DNA of 27,810 nucleotides from the NCBI GenBank assembly GCA_910577465.1, contig CAJTMM010000031.1:1-27810 (forward strand), read 5' to 3'. The notes beneath the pieces are model-generated. The model saw only the letters and a list, made by a program, of their open reading frames with translations, did not search any database and was not told where the DNA came from. The DNA is from an uncultured Muribaculaceae bacterium. Its GTDB lineage: Bacteria > Bacteroidota > Bacteroidia > Bacteroidales > Muribaculaceae. The position numbers and the translations under genes were made by a program. This document shows, piece after piece, positions 1-8,732 of this stretch; positions within the stretch are counted from its first letter, which is position 1, and the number at the start of each line of letters is the position of its first letter.

Positions 1-34
1 CTTTTAATATTATTTATTAAATTTAAAAAAACAC

Positions 35-1375
35 TTACAGTTTTGCCTTGATGGCTGCCGTCTCAGCTTCATAACCCGGCTTTTCAAGCAGGGCGAACAT
101 GTTGCGCTTGTAATCCTCCACACCGGGCTGATTGAACGGGTTCACACCCAGCATATAACCGGAGATACCACAGGCTTTTTCGAAGAAATATATGAGCTGA
201 CCAAGATACCCTTCGCGCAAGGCGGGGATAGTGATACGCAGATTGGGCACACCGCCGTCGACGTGAGCTATACGGGTACCCAGCTCAGCCATCTTGTTCA
301 CCTGATCCACACGCTTGCCGGCTATATAGTTCAGTCCATCGAGATTGTCATTATCGGTGGGTATGAGCGTTTCATGCTCGGGAGCTTCAACCGACAGCAC
401 TGTCTCGAATATGGTGCGTTCACCATCCTGAATCCATTGACCCATCGAGTGCAGGTCTGTGGAATTGTCAACGGCTGCGGGGAATATACCCTTGTGGTCC
501 TTGCCCTCACTCTCGCCGTAGAGCTGCTTCCACCATTCTCCGAAATAGTGGAGCTTGGGGTTATAGTTCACCAATATCTCTATCTTCTTGCCGCTGCGGT
601 AAAGAGCGTTGCGCACGGCAGCGTATAGCAGTGCCATATTGGAATCATACGAAGCGGACTTGGTATCGGCTTCCATAGCGGCAGCTCCGCCCACCAATGC
701 CTTGATATCGTAACCGGCGACAGCTATGGGCAGCAAGCCCACAGGAGTGAGCACCGAGAAACGGCCACCCACATTATCGTCAATCACGTATGTCTTGTAG
801 CCCTCTTCGGTAGCGAGCTGACGTAGTGCACCGCGATGAGCGTCGGTAATAGCCACTATGCGTTTGGCGGCTTTAGCCTTACCCTCTTTGCGTTCGAGCA
901 TCTCCTTGAGCAAGCGGAATGCTATTGCCGGCTCGGTGGTGGTACCCGATTTGGATATAACTATGATACCGAATTTCTTGTCCGACAGATAGTCCATAAG
1001 CTCAAACAGATAATCTTCACCGATATTCTGTCCGGCAAAAACCACCTTGGTCGACTTAGGTTCATGACGGTATGCTGCAAAACTGTCCGAAAGAGCTTCG
1101 ATTACAGCCTTGGCACCGAGATACGAACCGCCTATGCCTATTGCCACCACCACCTCACATTCATCCTGAAGTGAGTTTGCAGTAGCATTTATATCATCGA
1201 GCAGCGACTCCGACAGACGTGTGGGCAGGTCGGTCCATCCGAGAAAATCATTGCCGGCACCTGTGCCGTTATCCACTTTTGCAAGAGCTTCGCCTGCTTC
1301 GGGAAGCAATGCGTCAACATCCCCGGCAGTAACCGTCCCGAGGGCGTTCTTAATGTCTATCTTCAATTTTTCCAT
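35..1375 (-). CDS. pgi: Glucose-6-phosphate isomerase
   Basis: Interconverts glucose 6-phosphate and fructose 6-phosphate in the cytoplasm (glycolysis and gluconeogenesis). The 446-residue protein has the phosphosugar-binding SIS-type elements of the family: a glycine-rich GIGIGGSYLGAK stretch near residue 80, SKSGTTTEPA near residue 142 and GGRFSVLTPVG near residue 203, followed by the family segment GESEGKDHKG near residue 290. The length fits the short bacterial form of about 450 residues rather than the 550-residue enterobacterial form. It is the last gene of a minus-strand run lysS-gpsA-pgi, starting 51 bases after gpsA, so it is probably co-transcribed from the lysS promoter. Only 34 bases of the window lie beyond its stop, and no terminator hairpin is visible there. 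Confidence 0.97.
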   Translation of the reverse strand: MEKLKIDIKNALGTVTAGDVDALLPEAGEALAKVDNGTGAGNDFLGWTDLPTRLSESLLDDINATANSLQDECEVVVAIGIGGSYLGAKAVIEALSDSFAAYRHEPKSTKVVFAGQNIGEDYLFELMDYLSDKKFGIIVISKSGTTTEPAIAFRLLKEMLERKEGKAKAAKRIVAITDAHRGALRQLATEEGYKTYVIDDNVGGRFSVLTPVGLLPIAVAGYDIKALVGGAAAMEADTKSASYDSNMALLYAAVRNALYRSGKKIEILVNYNPKLHYFGEWWKQLYGESEGKDHKGIFPAAVDNSTDLHSMGQWIQDGERTIFETVLSVEAPEHETLIPTDNDNLDGLNYIAGKRVDQVNKMAELGTRIAHVDGGVPNLRITIPALREGYLGQLIYFFEKACGISGYMLGVNPFNQPGVEDYKRNMFALLEKPGYEAETAAIKAKL

Positions 1376-1426
1376 TATGGTATTATAATTTAATTGTTAT
1401 CAGGATAATTAACTTTCCGTCCCGCA

Positions 1427-2422
1427 TCAGATAAATGTCTCAGCCATGGCACGTATTGCCTTTGCCGGCTTTATATTACGGTACAGGATATCATACACGC
1501 CGTTGAGTATCGGCATGGTCACATTGTGCTTGCGGTTGATTTCGTGCACACACTTGGTCCCGTAGTAGCCCTCGGCGGTCTGCACCATCTCCATGCGGGC
1601 GGTCTGCACCGAATAGCCGTTGCCTATCATCGAGCCGAAATTATGGTTGCGGCTGAATCGGGAGTAGGAGGTCACCAACAGGTCACCAAGATACACCGAG
1701 TCGCAAATCTGGCGCGGACGCGGATACACCGTATCCACAAACCGCTCCATCTCGCGTATGGCATTGGACACGAGCATAGCCTGGAAATTATCGCCCATCT
1801 TTAGCCCGTGTACTATACCCGAAGCTATTGAATAGACATTTTTCAGCACCGCCGCATACTCTATTCCGGTCACATCCGACGATGTGATGGTGCGCAGCGC
1901 ATTGCCGCTGAGAGCATTGGCAAACTGCTCGGCATGGAATATGTCATTGCACCCTACGGTGAGATAACTCTGACGGCCCAACGCCACCTCTTCGGCATGG
2001 CACGGACCGCTCACCACCAGCATACGCTCAGGTTTCACCCCGTACACACGCTGCATGTAATCGGATATTATCTCATTTTCATCCGGCACGATACCCTTCA
2101 CCGCCGACACCACGAATTTATCGCTGATATCGGTAGTCAGCTTCTCCATGTGACTCTTGAAGTAAGGCGAAGGCATCACGAGCAGCAACGTATCGGCATG
2201 CTCGCACACATAATTGATATCCGACGAAAATTCTATGCGCTGGATATCAAATTCCACATCGCTCAGATAAGCCGGATTATGACGCAGACGCTTGAAATCC
2301 TCTATGCGGTCGTCGCGTCGCATATACCACATTATAGATTCACAGTTGTTGAGCAGAAGCTTGGCAAGAGCCGTAGCCCAGCTCCCACCGCCCATCACTG
2401 CTACTGTTCCGGGGAAATTCAT
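1427..2422 (-). CDS. gpsA: NAD(P)-dependent glycerol-3-phosphate dehydrogenase
   Basis: Reduces dihydroxyacetone phosphate to sn-glycerol 3-phosphate, the backbone for phospholipid synthesis; cytoplasmic. The 331-residue protein opens with a Rossmann nucleotide-binding motif (GGGSWATALAKLL, residues 11-23) and carries the family motif around the catalytic lysine (AAVLKNVYSIASG, near residue 190) plus the SGPCHAEEVA segment near residue 139. Length matches the family. It sits 54 bases after lysS and 51 bases before pgi on the same strand, which suggests one operon linking lipid precursor supply, glycolysis and translation. Nothing looks broken. Confidence 0.96.
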   Translation of the reverse strand: MNFPGTVAVMGGGSWATALAKLLLNNCESIMWYMRRDDRIEDFKRLRHNPAYLSDVEFDIQRIEFSSDINYVCEHADTLLLVMPSPYFKSHMEKLTTDISDKFVVSAVKGIVPDENEIISDYMQRVYGVKPERMLVVSGPCHAEEVALGRQSYLTVGCNDIFHAEQFANALSGNALRTITSSDVTGIEYAAVLKNVYSIASGIVHGLKMGDNFQAMLVSNAIREMERFVDTVYPRPRQICDSVYLGDLLVTSYSRFSRNHNFGSMIGNGYSVQTARMEMVQTAEGYYGTKCVHEINRKHNVTMPILNGVYDILYRNIKPAKAIRAMAETFI

Positions 2423-2476
2423 ATTATTAATGTTTTACATTAAAACAACATTGGCATTTAGCCATGGGTTCATACC

Positions 2477-4219
2477 TCAGTCTTGCGCTGCGGCGGCAAC
2501 CCACGATTTCACCTGTTCTATATCGGGATTTTGCAATTCGAGTTTGAATTTCTTGTTGAGCCCGCACAAATCCTGCTGGAGTTTTCCGGCTGAAGAGGTA
2601 CTACCGAGCTGCTGCACGGTGAGCACTCCGAGCTTATGCAAGGGAGCAACCCACTCTTCAGGCACGCCTACGGTGGCAAACACCTCGGCACCGTCGCGTT
2701 TCTGCACCTTTTCAGGACGCATCTGCGGGAAGAACAGCACCTCCTGAATAGTGGTTTGACCGGTCATGAGCATAACCAGACGGTCCATACCTATACCCAT
2801 ACCCGATGTGGGGGGCATACCGTATTCGAGTGCGCGTATGAAATCCTTGTCTATGATCATCGCTTCGTCATCGCCCTTTTCGCCAAGACGCATCTGCTCC
2901 ACGAAACGCTCGTACTGGTCTATCGGGTCATTCAGCTCCGAATAAGCGTTAGCCAGTTCCTTGCCGTTGACCATCAGTTCAAAACGTTCCGTCAGTTCGG
3001 GATTGCTTCTGTGACGTTTGGTAAGCGGCGACATCTCTATAGGATAGTCTATGATGAATGTAGGCTGTATATAGTTGCCCTCGCACTTCTCTCCGAATAT
3101 CTCATCTATGAGCTTACCCTTGCCGAGAGCCGGATCAACCTCTATGTCGAGCTGGCGGCACACGTCACGCAACTGCTCCTCGTCCATACCGGTGATATCT
3201 ATTCCGGTAAATTCCTTTATGGCGTCAATCATGGTCACGCGCTTGAACGGTGCCTTGAATGAGATTACGTTATCACCCACTTTCACTTCGGTGGTACCGT
3301 TGACATCCAGGCATATCTTCTCAAGCATGCGCTCGGTGAAGTCCATCATCCAGTTATAATCCTTGTACGCCACATAGATTTCCATGCAGGTAAATTCCGG
3401 ATTGTGGGTGCGGTCCATACCTTCATTGCGGAAATTCTTGGAGAACTCATACACACCATCAAAACCGCCCACGATAAGACGCTTTAGATACAACTCATTG
3501 GCTATACGCATGTACAGCGGAATATCGAGTGCGTTGTGGTGCGTGATAAATGGACGGGCCGACGCTCCGCCGGGGATGGATTGCAGTATCGGAGTCTCCA
3601 CCTCCATGTAACCGGCGGCATTGAAGAACTCGCGCATGGAGTTGTACACCTTAGTACGCTTGATGAATATATCCTTCACGCCGTCATTGACCACCAAATC
3701 CACATAGCGGCGGCGGTAACGGAGTTCCGGGTCATCAAACGCATCGTAAGTCACACCATCCTTGACCTTTACTATAGGCAGCGGGCGCAATGACTTGGAC
3801 AGCACGGTCAGCTCCTCGGCATGAACCGTAATCTCGCCCATCTGTGTGCGGAACACATAGCCCTTCACACCTATGAAGTCACCGATGTCAAGAAGCTTTT
3901 TCAGTACCACATTATATTGGTCCTTATCCTCTCCGGGACAGAGATCGTCGCGGCTCACATACACCTGTATGCGTCCGTCGGCATCCTGCAGTTCCAGAAA
4001 TGAAGCCTTGCCCATGATGCGGCGGCTCATGATACGGCCTGCAATGCTCACCTCGCGACGGGGAGCATCGTCGGAAAATGTCGATTTTATCTCTGCCGTA
4101 TGACCCGTTACCGTAAATTCGGCTGCGGGATAGGGATCTATACCACGGCGGCGCATTTCATCGAGGCTGCCACGGCGCACTATTTCCTGTTCGCTAAGTT
4201 CAAGTAAGTTGGTTGCCAT
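2477..4219 (-). CDS. lysS: Lysyl-tRNA synthetase, class II
   Basis: Charges tRNA-Lys with lysine using ATP; cytoplasmic. The 580-residue protein shows an N-terminal OB-fold anticodon-binding domain (about residues 55-165) and a class II catalytic core with motif 2 (FRNEGMDRTHNPEF, near residue 262) and motif 3 (GMGIGMDRLVMLMTG, near residue 475). After motif 3 and the usual LFFPQMRP end there are about 75 further residues, a C-terminal extension longer than in the E. coli enzyme; I believe such tails occur in other Bacteroidales LysS proteins but cannot verify this here. It is first in the minus-strand operon with gpsA and pgi. A CAAATTTA box on the plus strand, 39 bases upstream of the start, could be its promoter. 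Confidence 0.97.
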   Translation of the reverse strand: MATNLLELSEQEIVRRGSLDEMRRRGIDPYPAAEFTVTGHTAEIKSTFSDDAPRREVSIAGRIMSRRIMGKASFLELQDADGRIQVYVSRDDLCPGEDKDQYNVVLKKLLDIGDFIGVKGYVFRTQMGEITVHAEELTVLSKSLRPLPIVKVKDGVTYDAFDDPELRYRRRYVDLVVNDGVKDIFIKRTKVYNSMREFFNAAGYMEVETPILQSIPGGASARPFITHHNALDIPLYMRIANELYLKRLIVGGFDGVYEFSKNFRNEGMDRTHNPEFTCMEIYVAYKDYNWMMDFTERMLEKICLDVNGTTEVKVGDNVISFKAPFKRVTMIDAIKEFTGIDITGMDEEQLRDVCRQLDIEVDPALGKGKLIDEIFGEKCEGNYIQPTFIIDYPIEMSPLTKRHRSNPELTERFELMVNGKELANAYSELNDPIDQYERFVEQMRLGEKGDDEAMIIDKDFIRALEYGMPPTSGMGIGMDRLVMLMTGQTTIQEVLFFPQMRPEKVQKRDGAEVFATVGVPEEWVAPLHKLGVLTVQQLGSTSSAGKLQQDLCGLNKKFKLELQNPDIEQVKSWVAAAAQD

Positions 4220-4257
4220 GCGAATATATTTTTTATCTTAAAAACCTGATTATTCCG

Positions 4258-4265
4258 CAAATTTA
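4258..4265 (-). promoter_or_regulatory. Possible -7 box for the lysS operon
   Basis: On the minus strand this reads TAAATTTG, a perfect match to the Bacteroides -7 consensus TAnnTTTG, 39 bases upstream of the lysS start. I see no good TTG -33 element at the usual 19-21 base spacing, so the assignment rests on the box and its place only. Confidence 0.35.
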
Positions 4266-4371
4266 ACTAAAATCTCCGACACCACCTTATTTATAATGAT
4301 ATTTGACAAAATAACCGTAACTTAGCAACGGCATTTAACACCCATACGGCAGCAATCCCGCACACGCACAC

Positions 4372-4638
4372 ATGAACCGACCACGCATCGACCGACTACG
4401 TCAATGGCTAAGCTCACTCTCATTCCGCACCGGAGTGACAGTAGGCATAGCTTGCCTGATATTTTACGCAATATCGTTCGCCCAGTTCCTATTGCCGATA
4501 TCAGCGGCTGCCAAGGCTACACTGTGGATAGTATTCTTCGGCATGGCAAAGACAGCCCAGTACTCGGCATTGCTAATATTAGGAAAAGCAGGAATAGACA
4601 AGACCAAATCATGGCTAAGAAGATACCGCACATCATAA
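4372..4638 (+). CDS. Small two-helix membrane protein
   Basis: An 88-residue protein of unknown function. It has a basic N-terminus (residues 1-20), a first hydrophobic helix at about residues 22-44, a short polar link, a second hydrophobic helix at about 47-70, and a basic C-terminus (KSWLRRYR), so it should be an inner-membrane hairpin with both ends in the cytoplasm. The segment FGMAKTAQYSALLILGKAGIDK inside and after helix 2 recalls small conserved Bacteroidales membrane proteins with a 'transporter suffix'-like layout, but that link is from memory and weak. Its last 28 bases overlap the start of the downstream hydrolase gene in another frame, which suggests translational coupling and speaks for both genes being real. 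Confidence 0.65.
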   Translation: MNRPRIDRLRQWLSSLSFRTGVTVGIACLIFYAISFAQFLLPISAAAKATLWIVFFGMAKTAQYSALLILGKAGIDKTKSWLRRYRTS

Positions 4639-5654
4639 CCATAGCCGCCATCGCAGCGATAATAACCGCCATTGCACCGCGCGCACACGCATGCACCTCC
4701 GCCATAGTCAGCGGCAGGGCGAGCGCCACAGGCAAAGCCATGCTATGGAAACTTCGCGACACATCGTCGCCATGCAATTTTGTCGACACGATTCCGTCCG
4801 ATGGTGAATCCATGGCTTACATAGCCTTGTTCAACGGCTCCGACTCCCTGCGCCGTGAAGCGTGGATAGGCTACAACGATGCCGGATTCGCCATCATGAA
4901 CACAGCATCGCACAATATGCCGCGCACACACGGAGCACCGGAGGACCGCGAAGGCTTCGTTATGACCTTGGCATTACAGAGATGCCACGACATATCGGAC
5001 TTCCGCCATCTGCTCGACACCCTCACACGCCCGATGGGGGTGCGTGCCAATTTCGGCGTCATAGACGCGCACGGCAACGGAGCGTATTTCGAGACCCATG
5101 ATTCAGCATACGTGGAATATAATCTCGCCGATTCCCCTCAAGGATTCATCGTGCGCACCAATCACTCATTGTCGCAATCGGCATCGGGCGGAACCGGATT
5201 CGACCGCAAGCGCACAGCCGAGACACTGTTGGCTCCTTACGCCGACACACACTCCATCACCCCACAGGTATTCACCGAAATACTGTCGCGCTCATTCTAT
5301 CACGCGCCATCCGACCGCAATTTCCTCTCCGACAGTATGATTCTGCTCGACGAGCACCTTATACCACGTACCACATCAGAAGCGGCGGTGGTAATCGAGT
5401 CGGCGGACACTCCTGACAATTACAGAATGTGGGCAATGCTCGGTTGGCCACCTACCTCTTACGCCATCCCCGCATCACTCCACAATTTGCCGGACGACCT
5501 GGCTCTAAACCGTGAAGACCTGCAAGCTCCCGCATACCGCAAAGCTCAATGGAACAAAAGACTCGTAACACGACGTATCGGTGACCGCCAATACCTCATC
5601 ACCCACGTTCTCCGCCAATTGATGTCCCGACGGGCGAATTACACTCTTCCGTAA
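4611..5654 (+). CDS. Exported Ntn-hydrolase, C45/AAT family
   Basis: A 347-residue protein of the acyl-CoA:6-aminopenicillanate acyltransferase/peptidase C45-like Ntn-hydrolase group, which cleaves or transfers amide-bound acyl groups; the substrate here is unknown. I chose ATG 4611 because it gives a clean signal peptide (KK, then a hydrophobic run, residues 1-27) ending AHA directly before Cys28, the expected N-terminal nucleophile (CTSAIVSG). The open frame continues upstream to 4404 but only as a shadow of the small membrane protein gene. Family-like segments follow: LWKLRDTSS (near residue 44), ANFGVIDAHGNGAYFE (near 144) and RTNHS (near 182). Cys28 could instead be read as a lipobox cysteine (AHAC); the TS that follows favours the nucleophile reading. 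Its tail overlaps the convergent glycosyltransferase fragment by 16 bases. Confidence 0.8.
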   Translation: MAKKIPHIITIAAIAAIITAIAPRAHACTSAIVSGRASATGKAMLWKLRDTSSPCNFVDTIPSDGESMAYIALFNGSDSLRREAWIGYNDAGFAIMNTASHNMPRTHGAPEDREGFVMTLALQRCHDISDFRHLLDTLTRPMGVRANFGVIDAHGNGAYFETHDSAYVEYNLADSPQGFIVRTNHSLSQSASGGTGFDRKRTAETLLAPYADTHSITPQVFTEILSRSFYHAPSDRNFLSDSMILLDEHLIPRTTSEAAVVIESADTPDNYRMWAMLGWPPTSYAIPASLHNLPDDLALNREDLQAPAYRKAQWNKRLVTRRIGDRQYLITHVLRQLMSRRANYTLP

Positions 5655-6187
5655 ATATCCATCAGACGCGAATAATAAGCATCCGGAGAAAAAGCGACTA
5701 TCGACCGGGACTGAATGGCCGGTCTATCAAATTCCTTGTCCCACATAGCCCTCACCGCGTCCTGCAGCGACTGCTTATCACCGCTTTCAAACGTCATCCC
5801 ACTCTCATCGTCAATCAGCTCCGGTATTCCACCAATTGCCGCCCCTAACACCGGCGTACCCGCACACAACGACTCTATCACCCCCATGGGATTATTCTCA
5901 TACCATTCAGAAGGTAATACCGAAAAACGCGCGCCCGCCAACAATTCACCTACCGCATCTCCATGAATCATGCCCAAAAATTCGACATTGGCACTTGAGC
6001 CATATTTCATTTTCAAAGACTCGGACATTGGCCCACCTCCCGCGACCATCAGCTTCATTGGCAAACGGGATGCGACATCAAGCAAAGTATCTATTCCCTT
6101 CTCCTCCGACAATCTGCCTATATAACAATAATAGTCACCTTTATCGGATTCGACAAGTCCATATTTAACGAATACAAGCGAGCTATT
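5639..6187 (-). pseudogene. C-terminal half of a GT4 glycosyltransferase, out of frame with the upstream copy
   Basis: About 182 codons are open here on the minus strand, from 6187 to the stop at 5639. The product equals the C-terminal sugar-nucleotide-binding Rossmann domain of a GT4 enzyme: DYYCYIGRLSEEKG at the start of the domain, then the E-x7-E motif (ENNPMGVIE) and the GGIPELI segment. It is a clear paralogue of the C-terminal half of the adjacent gene at 6183-7397, but its acceptor-binding N-terminal domain is absent. There is no credible start codon: the only one near is TTG at 6112, inside the conserved domain as the Leu of GRLSEE. The frame joins the upstream gene's frame through a run of eight G on the minus strand (6190-6197); one G fewer would make a fused protein. 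Read as it stands, it is a remnant. Confidence 0.75.
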
Positions 6188-7397
6188 TACCCCCCCCTAA
6201 AATGTTAATTTTATCTAAAAGAGAGATGTAATATCTATCAGCTCCGAATACCGCACATGAGTTATCAGCTATTGTGGCATAATCAAATTTTCCGGACCAC
6301 ATTTCCGATATCTTCGACACCAAATCATCCACACTGCCACTTTTAAATTCAGCACCGCTTCCCGGATTATCAATCAGTTCAGGAATGCCCCCAATCTCAG
6401 CACCTACCACGGGCGTACCCATACAAAGTGACTCAATGACCCCTAGCGGATTATTTTCATAACATTCCGACGGCATCACCGAAAACTTTGCATGCGCCAA
6501 CAAATCACGAACACCATCGGAACTGAGCTGACCAAGAAACTCTATATTGGTTTTTCCGGCATAGGTGCCACGCAGTTCCGCATCGAGCGGACCACTTCCG
6601 GCAACTTTCAAAGTCATGGGCAAGCGCGATGCCGCTTCCAGCAATGCGCGCACACCCTTCTCTTCCGACAACCGCCCTATATAGCAATAATAATCCCCAC
6701 GCGCATCTTCCGATACCACAGAGCGTTTTTCCAACATTTCAGGAGCTATGAAGTTGCACAATACCGCAAGCTTTCCGGGAGCGAAACCACCCTGCTTCAT
6801 CTTCGATGCCATGAACTCACTGGGGCATATAAACAAATCAGTATAACTCTGCAACCGTTTGGCATTCCATCTGAGTGCCTCCATATATGCCAACGCACTC
6901 GCCGCGAGCGAACCCTTCATACATCTGGTGCTCAGCACCTTTTTCTTATCATTGAAACAAAGTTCACACACCTCGCCGTTTCGCAGACACGAATAGGATG
7001 GACACAACAGTTTGTAGTCATGAAGCGTCCACACCACGCGCGCACCATATTTTTTTGCAAGTTTCGCAACCACAGGCGACAGGTAAGAGTGTATGTTATG
7101 GAGATGTACAACATCCGGACGAAAATCCTTGAGCAGTCTCTTGAACTTATCTGCCACATCACCCAACCCCATGGTCCGCTTCAGCGCAGCGAGCTTACTT
7201 TTCAGCGGTCCTCCAAAATCAACCTCCTCGGGCCAATAAGACTCCCACTCCGACGGTAGATTTTCAGGATAACGCATAGCAAACACAGCCACTTCATGAC
7301 CGCGCTCACGCAATAGTTTTTCAAGATTTAACGCGCACACACAATCGCCACCACGGCGATAATAGAATTTAGTTACTATAATAATTCGTTGTTTCAT
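6183..7397 (-). CDS. GT4-family glycosyltransferase
   Basis: A 404-residue retaining glycosyltransferase with the GT-B fold, probably adding a sugar to a surface glycan. I chose the start at 7397 (MKQRIIIVTKFYYRRGGD) because this is the usual N-terminus of the family, with the glycine-rich loop at residues 14-17; a 12-residue extension to 7433 looks spurious. The N-terminal domain covers about residues 1-200 and holds WTLHDYKLLCPSYSC, then a four-cysteine cluster (CPSYSC, CELC) often seen in this subgroup. The C-terminal domain has YCYIGRLSEEKG near 240, the E-x7-E motif (ENNPLGVIE) near 335 and GGIPELI near 355. The protein ends LGGGK, encoded by the G8 run. It follows the acyltransferase gene by 54 bases and so is likely in its operon. 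Confidence 0.9.
   Translation of the reverse strand: MKQRIIIVTKFYYRRGGDCVCALNLEKLLRERGHEVAVFAMRYPENLPSEWESYWPEEVDFGGPLKSKLAALKRTMGLGDVADKFKRLLKDFRPDVVHLHNIHSYLSPVVAKLAKKYGARVVWTLHDYKLLCPSYSCLRNGEVCELCFNDKKKVLSTRCMKGSLAASALAYMEALRWNAKRLQSYTDLFICPSEFMASKMKQGGFAPGKLAVLCNFIAPEMLEKRSVVSEDARGDYYCYIGRLSEEKGVRALLEAASRLPMTLKVAGSGPLDAELRGTYAGKTNIEFLGQLSSDGVRDLLAHAKFSVMPSECYENNPLGVIESLCMGTPVVGAEIGGIPELIDNPGSGAEFKSGSVDDLVSKISEMWSGKFDYATIADNSCAVFGADRYYISLLDKINILGGGK
6190..6197 (-). repeat. Run of eight G at the junction of two glycosyltransferase frames
   Basis: Eight consecutive C on the plus strand (G on the minus strand) lie in the last codons of the GT4 gene. With eight G the frame ends in TAG seven bases later. 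With seven, the frame would read through into the 182-codon fragment downstream with no stop. Runs of this kind are prone to slippage during replication and are also prone to sequencing error. Confidence 0.9.
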
Positions 7398-7451
7398 GAA
7401 TGCAAATCTATTAAATTCATCGGCAATTGCCAACCGGGTGACACAACACTG

Positions 7452-8606
7452 TCACTTCACCAACACACTTGTGTACCGGTTGCGACCCAACAGCCATGTC
7501 ACGCCCGCCGATACGGCAAATACCGACACGGCCATACACACGATACGCGCAATATAGGGCAGCCACGCCACATCAAACACATCGTATGCCACCATCACAA
7601 ATATAAAATGACACAGATAAATACCAAACGTCAGAGACGCCATTCGGTTCAGCCATGCACTTCCGGCAGGCGCCCACCGCTGTATGGCAATGAAGATAGG
7701 AAGCGTCATCATAAACACATTCACTCCTGTAAAATACCACACTATCTCCAGATAGGCATAGTCACCGGGATACCTGCCCTGAAGCCATATATATCCGCCG
7801 GCGGTAATGGCATATCCCACCACAAACATAGGTATCAACGCAACAGCAGCTTTAGCTGCCGACCATCTCAACGGATATCGTTTCAGATAATACGCCAGCA
7901 CTATATATCCTATGAATCCCGACACATAGTAGAATGTGGAGAACGCATTCCAGTCACACCCGCCCAATATATCCATATTACCATAATTGCCAAGATAACC
8001 TACCGAAGGGGCGAACAACCGCACATAAGGCAGCAACAGAGTCACACCCCACACTTTCAGAAATGTGAGCACATCGCGGCGCGATGCCGATGCAAGCCAT
8101 GCACCCACCACAGGCATGACGAGATACAATCCCAGCAACATATACAGATACCAAAGCGGAGTGGTATCGAAATTAAAATTCAGCACCCAGCTCCACAAGC
8201 GGTTGGTAAGCCCATCAGGAGTGTAAGCCGACATATCCACCGACGGATTGACACTCTCCGAGCCGAATCCGGTAAAATAACAATAAGCCAAAGGCGGCAA
8301 CGCCAGCGACCAAAACACCAGCGGAGGAATGATACGCCCCACACGCTTACGGTAGAATCCGCCCAACGTAACCGTTTCCGGCAACGGCAGCAACAACACT
8401 CCGGTCATCATCACAAACAACGGCACGCACGGACGCAACGCGCTCCCGAGCATACATCCGGTCAGAAACGCCCCGCAGTCGGCATCGAACTGAGCCACAA
8501 AACCGTCGCAGCAATGGCTCATCACCACCATGAAACACGCCAACACCCTGAGCGCATCCACCCAGCCCACACGCGCCGGTATCCCAGGACAAGAGTTACA
8601 CATCAT
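7452..8606 (-). CDS. Acyltransferase-3 family integral membrane protein
   Basis: A 384-residue polytopic membrane protein of the acyltransferase 3 family (OafA/NodX type), which moves acyl groups, often acetyl, onto sugars at or across the inner membrane. The N-terminus shows the family signature VDALRVLACFMVVMSH (residues 16-31), with the conserved arginine of the first helix and the following histidine; about ten hydrophobic helices follow through to the C-terminus. A possible start three bases later (ATG 8603) cannot be excluded, since the first two codons are both ATG. It sits upstream of the GT4 gene on the same strand, so the pair probably builds or decorates a surface glycan. The acyl donor and acceptor are not visible from sequence. 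Confidence 0.85.
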   Translation of the reverse strand: MMCNSCPGIPARVGWVDALRVLACFMVVMSHCCDGFVAQFDADCGAFLTGCMLGSALRPCVPLFVMMTGVLLLPLPETVTLGGFYRKRVGRIIPPLVFWSLALPPLAYCYFTGFGSESVNPSVDMSAYTPDGLTNRLWSWVLNFNFDTTPLWYLYMLLGLYLVMPVVGAWLASASRRDVLTFLKVWGVTLLLPYVRLFAPSVGYLGNYGNMDILGGCDWNAFSTFYYVSGFIGYIVLAYYLKRYPLRWSAAKAAVALIPMFVVGYAITAGGYIWLQGRYPGDYAYLEIVWYFTGVNVFMMTLPIFIAIQRWAPAGSAWLNRMASLTFGIYLCHFIFVMVAYDVFDVAWLPYIARIVCMAVSVFAVSAGVTWLLGRNRYTSVLVK

Positions 8607-8623
8607 ATCTTATTGTATTTTCA

Positions 8624-8655
8624 CAAAAATACACATTATTGGCATCATGACCAAA
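8624..8655 (-). promoter_or_regulatory. Promoter of the acyltransferase-glycosyltransferase operon
   Basis: Read on the minus strand there is TTTG (8655-8652), a 20-base gap, and TATTTTTG (8631-8624), which matches the Bacteroides -33/-7 pattern. It lies just upstream of the start codon at 8606, so the leader would be only about ten bases. Confidence 0.55.
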
Positions 8656-8697
8656 TCGCCCCCGTCATACTCATTCCACTCGACATTGGCTCTAAAA

Positions 8698-8728
8698 TTG
8701 CACATACGAAATATCTTACGTATTTTTG
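8698..8728 (+). promoter_or_regulatory. Promoter of the cobalamin-riboswitch transcript
   Basis: TTG at 8698-8700, a 20-base gap, and TATTTTTG at 8721-8728 fit the Bacteroides consensus. The predicted transcript would start around 8735, at the 5' edge of the riboswitch aptamer, which supports both calls. Confidence 0.65.
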
Positions 8729-8732
8729 CAGC

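Noticed and set aside
4404..4610. N-terminal extension of the Ntn-hydrolase
   Set aside because: These 69 codons overlap the small membrane protein gene and would bury the clear signal peptide that begins at 4611.
6110..6112. TTG start for the glycosyltransferase fragment
   Set aside because: The TTG encodes the Leu of the conserved GRLSEE motif inside the domain; homology continues upstream to about 6150.
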